A stretch of 64,000 nucleotides of DNA, taken from the NCBI GenBank assembly GCA_038731975.1, contig JAVYQJ010000001.1:186001-250000 (forward strand), given 5' to 3'. The position numbers and the translations under genes are program-made. Source of the stretch: Thermofilaceae archaeon (GTDB lineage Archaea > Thermoproteota > Thermoprotei > Thermofilales > Thermofilaceae). The notes under the pieces were generated by a model. It had not been told where the DNA came from, did not search any database, and was given only the letters and a program-made list of their open reading frames with translations. This document shows positions 23,947-35,851 of this stretch, piece after piece (positions within the stretch are counted from its first letter, which is position 1; each line of letters begins with the position of its first letter).

Positions 23947-25257
23947 GTGTCGGAGTTGGTAAGGCTCAGGGGCTTCGTGGAACGGTTAGAAGCAGAGGGT
24001 TTGCTGCAACGCTTCTCTCAGCCGGTGTCAACGGATTACGAGTGCGCGTACTGGTTAAAGGTGTTTGACGGTTCTAAAGGCGTCCTTTTCGAGAAGCCTA
24101 AGGGTTACGAGATACCAATCGTCGGCAACGTCATCACCAATCGCAGCGTACTCTATAAGCTTCTGAACGCAACGGGAGATGAGCAGGCATTCTCCAAGCT
24201 CCTCAGAGCCGTTAACAACCCTTTACCGCTGAAGATTGAGGGAGCACCCGGGGAATTCAAGAGGTTCAGCGGCATCGAGCGATTGCCCGTGCTGCGCAGC
24301 TACGAAGGCGAAGCGGGCCCCTACATCACCTCTGCAGTAATCATCGCGAGGGAGCCAGGAGGGGAAGTGCTCAACGCCAGCATACATCGCATGCTAGTGA
24401 TTGATGGGAGTCACCTGGCCGTAAGAGTTGTTCCCCGCCACCTCTACTACATCCTTGAGAAAGCTCGGAAGGCTGGCGTAAACCTCCCTGTCGCTGTCGT
24501 TATCGGATCTCCGCCGGAAGTGTACGTGGCCGCGGCATCATCACCTCCCTACGGGGTATTCGAACTCGAGGTTGCGAACGCCCTGATGGAAGGTAAACTT
24601 AGGGCGTTCGAAACCGAAAACGGTATTCCCGTTCCGCTGGAATCCGAAATAATCATTATCGGCGAGCTCAGGATAGATGTGAGCGCTCCCGAGGGTCCTT
24701 TCGTCGATGTTCTAGGAACTCTTGATGTTGTGAGAGTGCAGCCGGTCCTCGAAGTGAAGGAAGTGCTGGTGAGAGAGGATGCTCTCTACTATGCGATACT
24801 CCAAGGGGGGTGCGAGCACGCGCTGCTAATGGGCTTTTACAGGGAGGCTTTGATTTGGGACAGCGTCAGAAGGGTGGTTCCCCGGGTCAAAGCTGTCAGA
24901 CTGCTAAAGGCTGGCGGGGGCTGGCTTACGGCAGCAGTATCAATATCGAAGAGCACCGATGGGGACGCCAAGAACGCTTTGCTGGCAGCGTTCGCTGCAC
25001 ATCCCTCCCTAAAGATCGCGATAGTGGTGGACGAGGATGTGAACATCGATGATCCGAACGAGCTCTTATGGGCCATAACGACGCGCATGCAGCCGGCTGA
25101 AGACTTAATCGTGCTTCAAGGATTCAGGGGTTCGAGCCTAGACCCTTCAGCAGATCCGGAGGGCTTGACCACTTCGAAGTTGGGTATCGACGCTACAATA
25201 CCTCTCACGAGGGACAAGAAAGCTTTCCTACGCGCTCGCATACCCTATCCTAGTTGA
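23947..25257 (+). CDS. UbiD-family decarboxylase, probable anhydromevalonate phosphate decarboxylase
   Basis: This 436-residue protein has archaeal UbiD length and starts at GTG directly after spt5. Family motifs include INxSIHRM-type LNASIHRMLVIDGSHLAVRV, VIGSPPEVYVAAASSPPYGV and the late catalytic ELEVANALMEG and GxxDPSADPEGLTTSKLGID segments. UbiD enzymes use prenylated FMN made by UbiX. In most archaea a member of this size catalyses the decarboxylation step of the modified mevalonate pathway to isopentenyl phosphate. The substrate is inferred from family and phylum, not from the motif. Confidence 0.75.
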   Translation: MSELVRLRGFVERLEAEGLLQRFSQPVSTDYECAYWLKVFDGSKGVLFEKPKGYEIPIVGNVITNRSVLYKLLNATGDEQAFSKLLRAVNNPLPLKIEGAPGEFKRFSGIERLPVLRSYEGEAGPYITSAVIIAREPGGEVLNASIHRMLVIDGSHLAVRVVPRHLYYILEKARKAGVNLPVAVVIGSPPEVYVAAASSPPYGVFELEVANALMEGKLRAFETENGIPVPLESEIIIIGELRIDVSAPEGPFVDVLGTLDVVRVQPVLEVKEVLVREDALYYAILQGGCEHALLMGFYREALIWDSVRRVVPRVKAVRLLKAGGGWLTAAVSISKSTDGDAKNALLAAFAAHPSLKIAIVVDEDVNIDDPNELLWAITTRMQPAEDLIVLQGFRGSSLDPSADPEGLTTSKLGIDATIPLTRDKKAFLRARIPYPS

Positions 25258-25603
25258 CGCCGGTATCGTCTACTGCTTGAAGAGCCAACCGCTTAGCTAG
25301 GCTGTCGACCAGGAAGTCGGGATCCGTGCGCCCAATTCCACTAATCCTATGAACCTCGAGAAACACCTCCAGTCCAACCTGCTGAGCCTCCAGCATGAAG
25401 AGGTCGCTCCATGCGCGGCGTGAACGGGCCTTATACGAGATCCTGACGAGTGCTTCAAGCATCCCCGGGGTCGTCCTGATGCGTTCGATCTTTACAACCC
25501 TAACCCCTCCTTCGGAGTCCGCTTGCACCCACGAGTCGAGGGCCTCTAGCGCCGCTTTCACAGCTTGCAGCCCTCCCGGGTTACTCAGCTTGTAGAAACG
25601 CAT
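25250..25603 (-). CDS. Conserved-looking protein of unknown function (117 aa)
   Basis: I do not recognise this family. It is a small alpha/beta protein with alternating helices (GGLQAVKAALEALDSWVQAD) and strands (VRVVKIERIRTTPGMLEALV, LEVFLEVHRISGIG). No cysteine pairs or membrane segments are present. Its stop overlaps the stop of the convergent UbiD gene by 8 bp. A clean ATG and typical codon use support a real gene. Confidence 0.6.
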   Translation of the reverse strand: MRFYKLSNPGGLQAVKAALEALDSWVQADSEGGVRVVKIERIRTTPGMLEALVRISYKARSRRAWSDLFMLEAQQVGLEVFLEVHRISGIGRTDPDFLVDSLAKRLALQAVDDTGVN

Positions 25604-25767
25604 CTAGGCCCTATGGTGAATGGCGAGTAATATGCTCTACGCCGGCGATGAACCCCACTCAATACCCGGTACCACTGTTTCCTCGCCCAAGAAGCTGCGA
25701 GCGGAGATCGATAAGTACGGAATAAGAGAGAAAGCTTTAGGGTACACTGTACAACCAGTCCTACACA

Positions 25768-26487
25768 ATGCTTGCAGCGAACAGGTTATGTGAACGCTGC
25801 GGTAAACGGGCGTGCTGCGTGGATATGTACGGCGCTGCGCTGTGCCAAGGCTGCTTGAAGAGATCGGTGGTGGGCAGGGTCCTCCGATGGATCAGGATGG
25901 CCTCCCCCCATCCCAGAGAAAACATCCTACTGGTGGGTAGAGGTGATGCGCAATCGCTAGCGGCACTAGAGCTCGTAACAAGTGTGGAGAAGGGTTACGA
26001 TGCGTCCATCCGGGTCATCGAAGTGGGCGCGCGTCCAGCTCTCCAAGGTAGATGTACGACTCTAAATCTGGATTACGAGTTCTATAAGGCGGACTACGAA
26101 ACCTACACTGGTTTCCGTTTATCAGCTCTACCCTACATCAGCGGCTACAAGGACGCTCTCGTGGTGCTCCCCGACACAGTGGAGGACTTGGCGGCCTACG
26201 CGTTAGGCGAAGTCTTCCTCGGGGATCGTAGGGGGACGAAGCTGGACTCTCAGTACAGGGTCGCCTACCCGCTCGGTGCAGTTAGCTTCAGGGAGCTTTT
26301 CCAGCTCTTCCCATCGGTTGCGCGAGAGGGGCGAACCCTGTTTGAGAGATCCCGAGCGAGGGAAGTGGTGGAATGGGCCCTGCTCTCCTCACCAACCTTA
26401 TGTAACGCCACTGTGAGAGCTCTACTCGAGCTAAACAAGGTTCTCAACGGGAGTAAAATATTTAAGCCCGCGTTACGCCAGGTATAA
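25768..26487 (+). CDS. Degenerate TtuA/Ncs6-like (PP-loop family) protein with zinc ribbon
   Basis: This 239-residue protein begins with CERCGKRACC...LCQGCLKR, the N-terminal zinc finger typical of TtuA/Ncs6 tRNA 2-thiouridine synthetases. It is followed at the right distance by NILLVGRGDAQSLAALELV, which occupies the place of the PP-loop SGGxDS but lacks the consensus. The C-terminal half has LVVLPDTVEDLAAYALGEVF, resembling the end of that family, and I see no catalytic Cys pair. I infer a paralogue that has lost ATP pyrophosphatase activity. Its last codons contain the rRNA promoter. Confidence 0.5.
   Translation: MLAANRLCERCGKRACCVDMYGAALCQGCLKRSVVGRVLRWIRMASPHPRENILLVGRGDAQSLAALELVTSVEKGYDASIRVIEVGARPALQGRCTTLNLDYEFYKADYETYTGFRLSALPYISGYKDALVVLPDTVEDLAAYALGEVFLGDRRGTKLDSQYRVAYPLGAVSFRELFQLFPSVAREGRTLFERSRAREVVEWALLSSPTLCNATVRALLELNKVLNGSKIFKPALRQV
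26453..26467 (+). promoter_or_regulatory. Promoter of the rRNA operon
   Basis: AGTAAAATATTTAAG contains a strong TATA box preceded by an A-rich BRE-like segment, predicting a transcription start near 26487. It lies inside the last codons of the upstream TtuA-like gene, so that gene's 3' end is constrained by rRNA expression. Confidence 0.65.
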
Positions 26488-26682
26488 TGCGCCGCGGCTC
26501 CGGCGGCTCACCCGGATAATGGGAGAGGAGTGCCCTCTCCCAGTGAAGGCGTGGCCTCCAGCCGCGGTGACAACGTGCGGGCCCGAACAAACCAAGCTCC
26601 CGGCGAGGGGGGCTTGGAGGTTCGGGTCTAAGAGAGGTTCGGCGCGGCACCTAAGGTTGATAAGGCTCCCCCGCCTTGCGGC
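26488..26682 (+). other. rRNA leader with hairpins and 5' strand of the 16S processing stem
   Basis: About 195 nt of leader. It holds a GGGAGAGG/CCTCTCCC hairpin near 26520-26541 and a nested hairpin CCCGAAC (26582-26588) / GTTCGGG (26620-26626) enclosing CCAAGC/GCTTGG. Bases 26634-26660 pair with 28200-28226 over 27 bp with a single G-U, forming the stem recognised by the splicing endonuclease for pre-16S release. Confidence 0.85.
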
Positions 26683-28193
<1,511 letters not shown>

Positions 28194-28357
28194 CCAACCT
28201 CAACCTTGGGTGCCGCGCCGAACCTCACTCTCTCACATGCAACCCGGGAGACTGGAGTCTCTCGGGTGAAGGGCTGAGCGGCCAAGCTGGACGAGCTTGG
28301 CCGCTGTGAGCGCCGTCCATAGTTCGGCGGTGACGCTAACCGAGCGGGTACGGGCAA
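28194..28357 (+). other. 16S-23S spacer without tRNA
   Basis: The 164-nt spacer contains the 3' strand of the 16S stem (28200-28226), a CCCGGGAGACT/AGTCTCTCGGG hairpin near 28243-28266, a perfect 11-bp hairpin GCGGCCAAGCT/AGCTTGGCCGC (28278-28304), and the 5' strand of the 23S stem (28310-28332). There is no tRNA-Ala, which agrees with most Thermoproteota and differs from euryarchaeal operons. Confidence 0.88.
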
Positions 28358-31446
<3,089 letters not shown>

Positions 31447-31566
31447 GAGTTCGTACCCGCTCGGGCGTAAACACCGCCGAACTATGGGCGGCGCCCTTCC
31501 TCTTTACGCTCAATCCTCACACCTACGCTCAGCATACACAGTTCTAACTAACTTTCTTTAGAGATG
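31447..31566 (+). terminator. 23S trailer: 3' processing strand and probable terminator
   Basis: Bases 31472-31494 pair with 28310-28332 over 23 bp (one G-U), the bulge-helix-bulge stem for pre-23S. Pyrimidine- and T-rich runs follow (CCCTTCCTCTTTACG at 31493-31507 and CTAACTTTCTTT near 31550), the kind of signal where archaeal RNA polymerase terminates. Confidence 0.6.
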
Positions 31567-31578
31567 AAGTTTAAATAA
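31567..31578 (+). promoter_or_regulatory. Promoter of the ABC/MtmB-like/UxaA-like gene cluster
   Basis: AGTTTAAATAAC is a good archaeal TATA box centred about 27 bp before the GTG at 31599, which predicts a leaderless mRNA. No comparable box precedes the following three genes, consistent with one transcript. Confidence 0.55.
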
Positions 31579-31598
31579 CCGGTTAACGCACAACCGTT

Positions 31599-33863
31599 GT
31601 GCCTAGTTTCAAGCTTTTGAAGCGCTACAGGTTCATTAACCTCTACTACCTCCTATTCCAGCATCGCTGGCTGCTCGTAGCAGTTCTTCTCCTCTCCCTC
31701 GTTTCTATGAGCTTGGGCATCGTTAGTCCGCTGGTTACGAGGGCTATCATAGACCAGGGCGTCATGAGGGGGGATTTCGGAGTTATCGCGGTCTACTCGG
31801 GGGTCCTCGTTCTGATCCTGGCGGCAGCCACGGCGCTGGGCGCGTTGAGGGGCTACTACCAGCAGGTCCTGAGCGGGCGCTTCGCGCTCGACCTGCGCTC
31901 GATGGTGTTCTCCAAGGCTATGGAGCTCGGCATGGAGCTGTACCAGTCCACCCAGGTGGGAGACCTCGTTACGCGCCTGTACGGTTACGTGGACAGGGTG
32001 CAGAGGTTCGTGCTCGACAGCTTCTCCACAATCCTGCTCAACTCGATCCAGTTAGCCGCCATGCTCGTCGTGGTTTTCGCGCTCAGCTGGAAGCTCGCGC
32101 TCATCATGCTGCTGCCCCTCCCCCTCTACATCTACGGCCTCGTCCACTACCAACCCAAGATGCGGACGCTCTTCACGAAGAGGTGGAGCAGGGTGAGCAG
32201 GATGTCCGCCTACGTATCCTCGCTTTTCAACGCGGTCCTCCTGGTCAAGCTGACGGGGAGGGAGAGGGAGGAGGCCCGCCGCTTCGGGAGCATGGCCGGC
32301 GACGTCTACGAGGCCGAAGTTGAGGTGGCCAGGCTTACGAGTAGAGTCTTCCCATGGCTCGGCTTCCTTCTTCAGCTGGCTTCCGTCGGGGTGACGTTCG
32401 TGGGCGGGGTCTTGATTACGCGGGGCGAGCTCACCTTCGGCACCCTGACCGCCTTCCTGGCCTACGTGTGGCAGGTTTACGGCCCGGTCCAGGCGATCGC
32501 CGGCCTCATCCCCCAGCTGGCCGAGGCTGAAGCAGCGTACGAGAAGCTGGCTGAGATCCTCGAGGCAAAGCCGAAGGTCTCCGAAGCTCCAGACGCCGTG
32601 GAGCTGAAGGTTAGGGGCGAGATTGAGATCGAGGACGTTTGGTTCGAGTACACGCCCGGAAGGCCCGTGCTAAAGGGCGTCAATCTCGTGATCAAGCCGG
32701 GTGACGTCGTCGGGATCGTCGGCCCCAACGGGTCGGGTAAGACGACACTGGTCAGGCTGCTCGTGAGGCTCTTCGACCCGACGAGCGGCCGAGTGCTCTA
32801 CGACGGGGTCGACCTCCGCAAGGTGAAGCTGTCGAGCTTGAGGGGGCAGATCATTCTCGTCCCCCAGGAGCCGCAGCTCCTGCCGGGCAGCGTAGCCTAC
32901 AACATCGTCTACGGCGTCGACGACCCAGACCCCATCTCGATGATCTACGCGGCCTGGCTGTGCGGTGCGCACCGGTTCATCATCGAGCTGCCCCTGGCTT
33001 ACGATAGCGACGTGGGCGAGCAGGGCAAGTACCTCTCCGGAGGCCAGCGGCAGCTCATCTGCCTGGCGAGAGCTGCTATGCTGAAGCCGAAGGTTCTGAT
33101 CCTCGACGAAGCGACGAGCAACGTCCACGTGGAGCTGGAGGAGGTCATCTTGACACGGCTCCTCGGCTACCTGAGGGACACGACCGTCATAGCGATATCG
33201 CACAGACCAACGCTGAACAAGTTCGTGAACCGGACAATCCTGATGAGCGACGGCCGCGTGCTGGGCGAGGATAAAGGGGGTCTCGGGGAGCGACCCGATC
33301 CTCCCCCTCCCCTGAGAGTGATCGATGCCAGCGAAATCCGCGTGATCGATAGGGGCGCGTGGCTGGAGGCGGAGCTGGACGGCGCGAGGTTGAAGGAGCT
33401 TAGAGCCAGGCTGCCCTTCCCCCTCAGCAACCCGCGTGTGCTCCTGCTCTACAGGAACCCCGACGAGCCGCTCATCATCAGGGACTGGACTCTGCTCGAC
33501 AAGGCCTCCAAGCTCGCCGTAGCTAAGCACCTAATTAAGGAGCACAAGATAGCCATTGCCCGACTAATCGACGTGATCCCTGTGGGAGGGAGGGGAGCGC
33601 GCATGGGGGCTACAGTGAAGCTGGAGAGCGACGAGGGTCTCATCGAGCTGGACGTTGCTCCCACAGCCGTGCTCTCGCTCGACGGGGCGCTCGTCGTCAC
33701 CACGTACGAGCGCACCTACATAATCGATCCCGAGAGGTCGAGTAAGGAGGCCCTCTGGAAAGCCTCCGCGCTCGCGTTCGAACCCCCTAGTCCATTCCGC
33801 AGCCACGGTGTACGCGTGCTGATGGATGTGCTAGCCGAAGCTCTAATAACTGGAGGAGCGTAG
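31599..33863 (+). CDS. ABC exporter (membrane domain + ATPase) fused to a DUF1854-like C-terminal domain
   Basis: This 754-residue protein has a type IV ABC exporter membrane domain with about six helices (residues about 25-300; LLVAVLLLSLVSMSLGIVSP). The ATPase domain has Walker A GPNGSGKTTLV (about 376), signature LSGGQRQLICLARAA (about 490) and Walker B VLILDEATSN (about 510), with H-switch AISHRP. The last ~190 residues (LPFPLSNPRVLLLYRN, VAKHLIKEHKIAIARLIDVI, VKLESDEGLIELDV, TYERTYIIDPE) follow the pattern of DUF1854, a domain linked in bacteria to ABC proteins. Substrate unknown. It leads the cluster with the MtmB-like gene, which starts 7 bp after its stop. Confidence 0.88.
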   Translation: MPSFKLLKRYRFINLYYLLFQHRWLLVAVLLLSLVSMSLGIVSPLVTRAIIDQGVMRGDFGVIAVYSGVLVLILAAATALGALRGYYQQVLSGRFALDLRSMVFSKAMELGMELYQSTQVGDLVTRLYGYVDRVQRFVLDSFSTILLNSIQLAAMLVVVFALSWKLALIMLLPLPLYIYGLVHYQPKMRTLFTKRWSRVSRMSAYVSSLFNAVLLVKLTGREREEARRFGSMAGDVYEAEVEVARLTSRVFPWLGFLLQLASVGVTFVGGVLITRGELTFGTLTAFLAYVWQVYGPVQAIAGLIPQLAEAEAAYEKLAEILEAKPKVSEAPDAVELKVRGEIEIEDVWFEYTPGRPVLKGVNLVIKPGDVVGIVGPNGSGKTTLVRLLVRLFDPTSGRVLYDGVDLRKVKLSSLRGQIILVPQEPQLLPGSVAYNIVYGVDDPDPISMIYAAWLCGAHRFIIELPLAYDSDVGEQGKYLSGGQRQLICLARAAMLKPKVLILDEATSNVHVELEEVILTRLLGYLRDTTVIAISHRPTLNKFVNRTILMSDGRVLGEDKGGLGERPDPPPPLRVIDASEIRVIDRGAWLEAELDGARLKELRARLPFPLSNPRVLLLYRNPDEPLIIRDWTLLDKASKLAVAKHLIKEHKIAIARLIDVIPVGGRGARMGATVKLESDEGLIELDVAPTAVLSLDGALVVTTYERTYIIDPERSSKEALWKASALAFEPPSPFRSHGVRVLMDVLAEALITGGA

Positions 33864-33870
33864 GCGGGGC

Positions 33871-35226
33871 GTGATACCACCCCTCGAGCTTGAGAGGAGG
33901 GCGCGTCAAGCCCCCCGCCTCGAGCAGCGCGCCTTCGACCTATCCCTCTCCCGGGCAATCGCCAACCTCGAAAGGGAGCACCAGATAGTCTACCACCCCG
34001 GTGAGATAGTGCCTGGCGACCCCTCGATGGTTAAGGACGTCTTTGAGGCTGGCTTGCAGCTCCTCCTCGAGTTAGGTGTCTACATCGTTGAGCTGGGCAG
34101 CGCAGCTAAGGTGAGCGAGGAGGAAGTCCGGGACGCTTTGAGCTCAGCCAAGGGCGAGGTGCAGCTAGGGGTTGGCGCCGATTCGAGGGTTCTCAGCGTT
34201 AGGAAGCCGGCCTCAAGGAGTAAGCCCTTCGTCTTCGGCGGCTACGCCGGCACTCCGACACCGGAGGAAATCTTCAAGCCGAGCGCGCTCAGCTACGCGC
34301 TCGAGCCCCTCGTCGACGCTCTCGACCACGGCAGCTTGACGAGCGTGGCCGGCTTAAGCCTTGCTCGCTCGGCCCCCAGCGAGGTTGAAGCGACGCTCCT
34401 CGAGATCCGGCTACTGAGGGAAGCCATCGAGGAGGCTGGCAGGCCTGGCCTGCACCTGCTCGCCTGCGAGAGCAGCGCGAGCGCGGTGGCCAACGCCGCC
34501 GCCATGGCTTCCGGTCTGCTGCGCAGGAGCGATGCGCAGCTGATCCCGATCCTCAATGAGATGAAGGTGGGCTACGACCAGCTGCTGAAGGCGCGCACCG
34601 GCCGCCTGTACGGTGTTCACAACGCGGCTCTGGTGGATCCGATAGTCGGCGGCTTCGCCAGGGGCGCGGCCGGCACAGCGATCTGCGCGGTAGCTGAGGC
34701 GCTAGCGTCGATGGTTGCCTACGGGGCCTCATACGTGCTGGTGCACCCCTACCACATCCACCTCAAGGCCACGAGCGCGAGGGAGTGCCTCTGGGTTGAG
34801 GCGGTTCTGGGCTTAGCTGGTGAGAGGCTCGGTGTACCCCTCGTCGGCGACGTGTGGCCGGCGAACGGGGGCGGCTGCGCGGAGATGCTGTACGAGATCG
34901 CCGCCAACTCCATCGTCGCGGCCTCCTGCGGCCTCAACCTGCTGGGACCCGCACCAGCCAACGGTGAGAAGCCGCACGGCTCTGGCCTGGAAGCGAGGTT
35001 CATGGCTGAGGTGGGCGCAGCGGCAGCAGCGCTCAAGCCCAGCAACGCAGCAGAGCTGGCGGGCGAGCTCCTCCGCTTCTACGAGAGCAGCCTCCGCAAC
35101 CCTAACCCGGGAGTCCCCTTCGGCGAGCTCTACGACTTGGAGAGGAGGGAGCCGGCCCCCTGGTGGGCCAGCGTATACAGGAGGGTGCGAGAGCACGTCG
35201 CGGATCTCGGCCTCGAGCTGGAGTGA
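33871..35226 (+). CDS. MtmB-family (monomethylamine methyltransferase) homologue lacking pyrrolysine
   Basis: This 451-residue protein aligns along its whole length with methanogen MtmB (458 residues): GEIVPGDPSMVKDVFEAGLQ, VEEVRDAL-type helix, QLGVGADSRVLSVRKPASRS, the GGYAGTPTPEEIFKPSALSY block, and C-terminal GCAEMLYEIAANSI and GLEARFMAEVGAAAAA. At the GRPG segment (190-193), where MtmB has pyrrolysine, this protein has Leu197; the nearby Glu (200) is kept. No in-frame TAG occurs. MtmB moves methyl groups from methylamine to a corrinoid protein through the Pyl ring, so this enzyme must use different chemistry. GTG start. Neighbours are an ABC exporter and a UxaA-type hydro-lyase. Confidence 0.85.
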   Translation: MIPPLELERRARQAPRLEQRAFDLSLSRAIANLEREHQIVYHPGEIVPGDPSMVKDVFEAGLQLLLELGVYIVELGSAAKVSEEEVRDALSSAKGEVQLGVGADSRVLSVRKPASRSKPFVFGGYAGTPTPEEIFKPSALSYALEPLVDALDHGSLTSVAGLSLARSAPSEVEATLLEIRLLREAIEEAGRPGLHLLACESSASAVANAAAMASGLLRRSDAQLIPILNEMKVGYDQLLKARTGRLYGVHNAALVDPIVGGFARGAAGTAICAVAEALASMVAYGASYVLVHPYHIHLKATSARECLWVEAVLGLAGERLGVPLVGDVWPANGGGCAEMLYEIAANSIVAASCGLNLLGPAPANGEKPHGSGLEARFMAEVGAAAAALKPSNAAELAGELLRFYESSLRNPNPGVPFGELYDLERREPAPWWASVYRRVREHVADLGLELE

Positions 35227-35257
35227 ACAGTTATTACCCGTAGCTCAGCTTACACAC

Positions 35258-35851
35258 GTGGCTCTACCGCAGGTGGTGTACAAGGCTGATGCCCGCGACA
35301 ACGTGGGAACGGCTCTAGCCCCGCTCGCTGAGGGGGTCGAGTACCCAGTTTACGAGGAGGGCAGAGGCATCGTTGGAAGCGTTAGGCCGATCGTGCCGAT
35401 CCCGCAGTGGCACAAGGTTGCGCTGGAAAAGCTGGAGGAAGGGAGCGAGGTTCGAAAGTTCGGCCACGTAATAGGGATCTGCGCCTGCAACATCGATGAG
35501 GGCTTCGTTGTCCACGTCACGAACGTCCTGCTCGACCCTGCCTTCGATCTCCCGAAGGCTCTCAGGGGCGGCTTCGTGCTTGGGACTGCTACTTCGCGGC
35601 TCGAAAGGGGGGATTTCGTGCGCGTCGGAGTGAACTTCCGACCCACACACCCACTCTTCAGGCAGCTCCCCTCACGCACGAAGGTGGGGGTCGCTGTGGC
35701 GCCCGTTCGAGAGGGGGGCACCCTAAGGCTGGGCAACATCGTTGAGCCGCCACCGGGCGTCCGGCTCAACGAGCGATACGTTAGGCTCGTGAAGGACTTC
35801 TACAGGTTCCTCCGCTCGAGCTTCATCGAGTTCGCCAGGGTGCAGGTGTGA
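35258..35851 (+). CDS. SAF-domain small subunit of a UxaA/SuyAB-type hydro-lyase
   Basis: The GTG at 35258 gives 197 residues; the open frame continues upstream only inside the MtmB-like gene. The first ~95 residues are a SAF domain of the altronate dehydratase/sulfolactate sulfo-lyase alpha type (DARDNVGTALAPLAEGVEYP, PIPQWHKVALEKLEEGSEVR, KFGHVIGICACNIDEGFVVH). A ~100-residue extension not usual in SuyA follows (LRGGFVLGTATSRLERGDFV). Its stop overlaps the next gene's ATG as TGATG, so the two subunits are translated together. SAF domains cap the active site of the large subunit. Confidence 0.75.
   Translation: MALPQVVYKADARDNVGTALAPLAEGVEYPVYEEGRGIVGSVRPIVPIPQWHKVALEKLEEGSEVRKFGHVIGICACNIDEGFVVHVTNVLLDPAFDLPKALRGGFVLGTATSRLERGDFVRVGVNFRPTHPLFRQLPSRTKVGVAVAPVREGGTLRLGNIVEPPPGVRLNERYVRLVKDFYRFLRSSFIEFARVQV

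Noticed and set aside
28194-28357. tRNA-Ala in the 16S-23S spacer
   Set aside because: The spacer hairpins do not form a cloverleaf and no T arm is present.
33871-35226. Amber read-through (true pyrrolysine) in the MtmB-like gene
   Set aside because: The frame is open with a Leu codon at the aligned position; no TAG is present.
34820-35257. Upstream part of the open frame that leads into the SAF-domain gene
   Set aside because: It overlaps the MtmB-like gene in another frame, has low-complexity Arg/Ser/Pro composition, and family similarity begins only after 35258.
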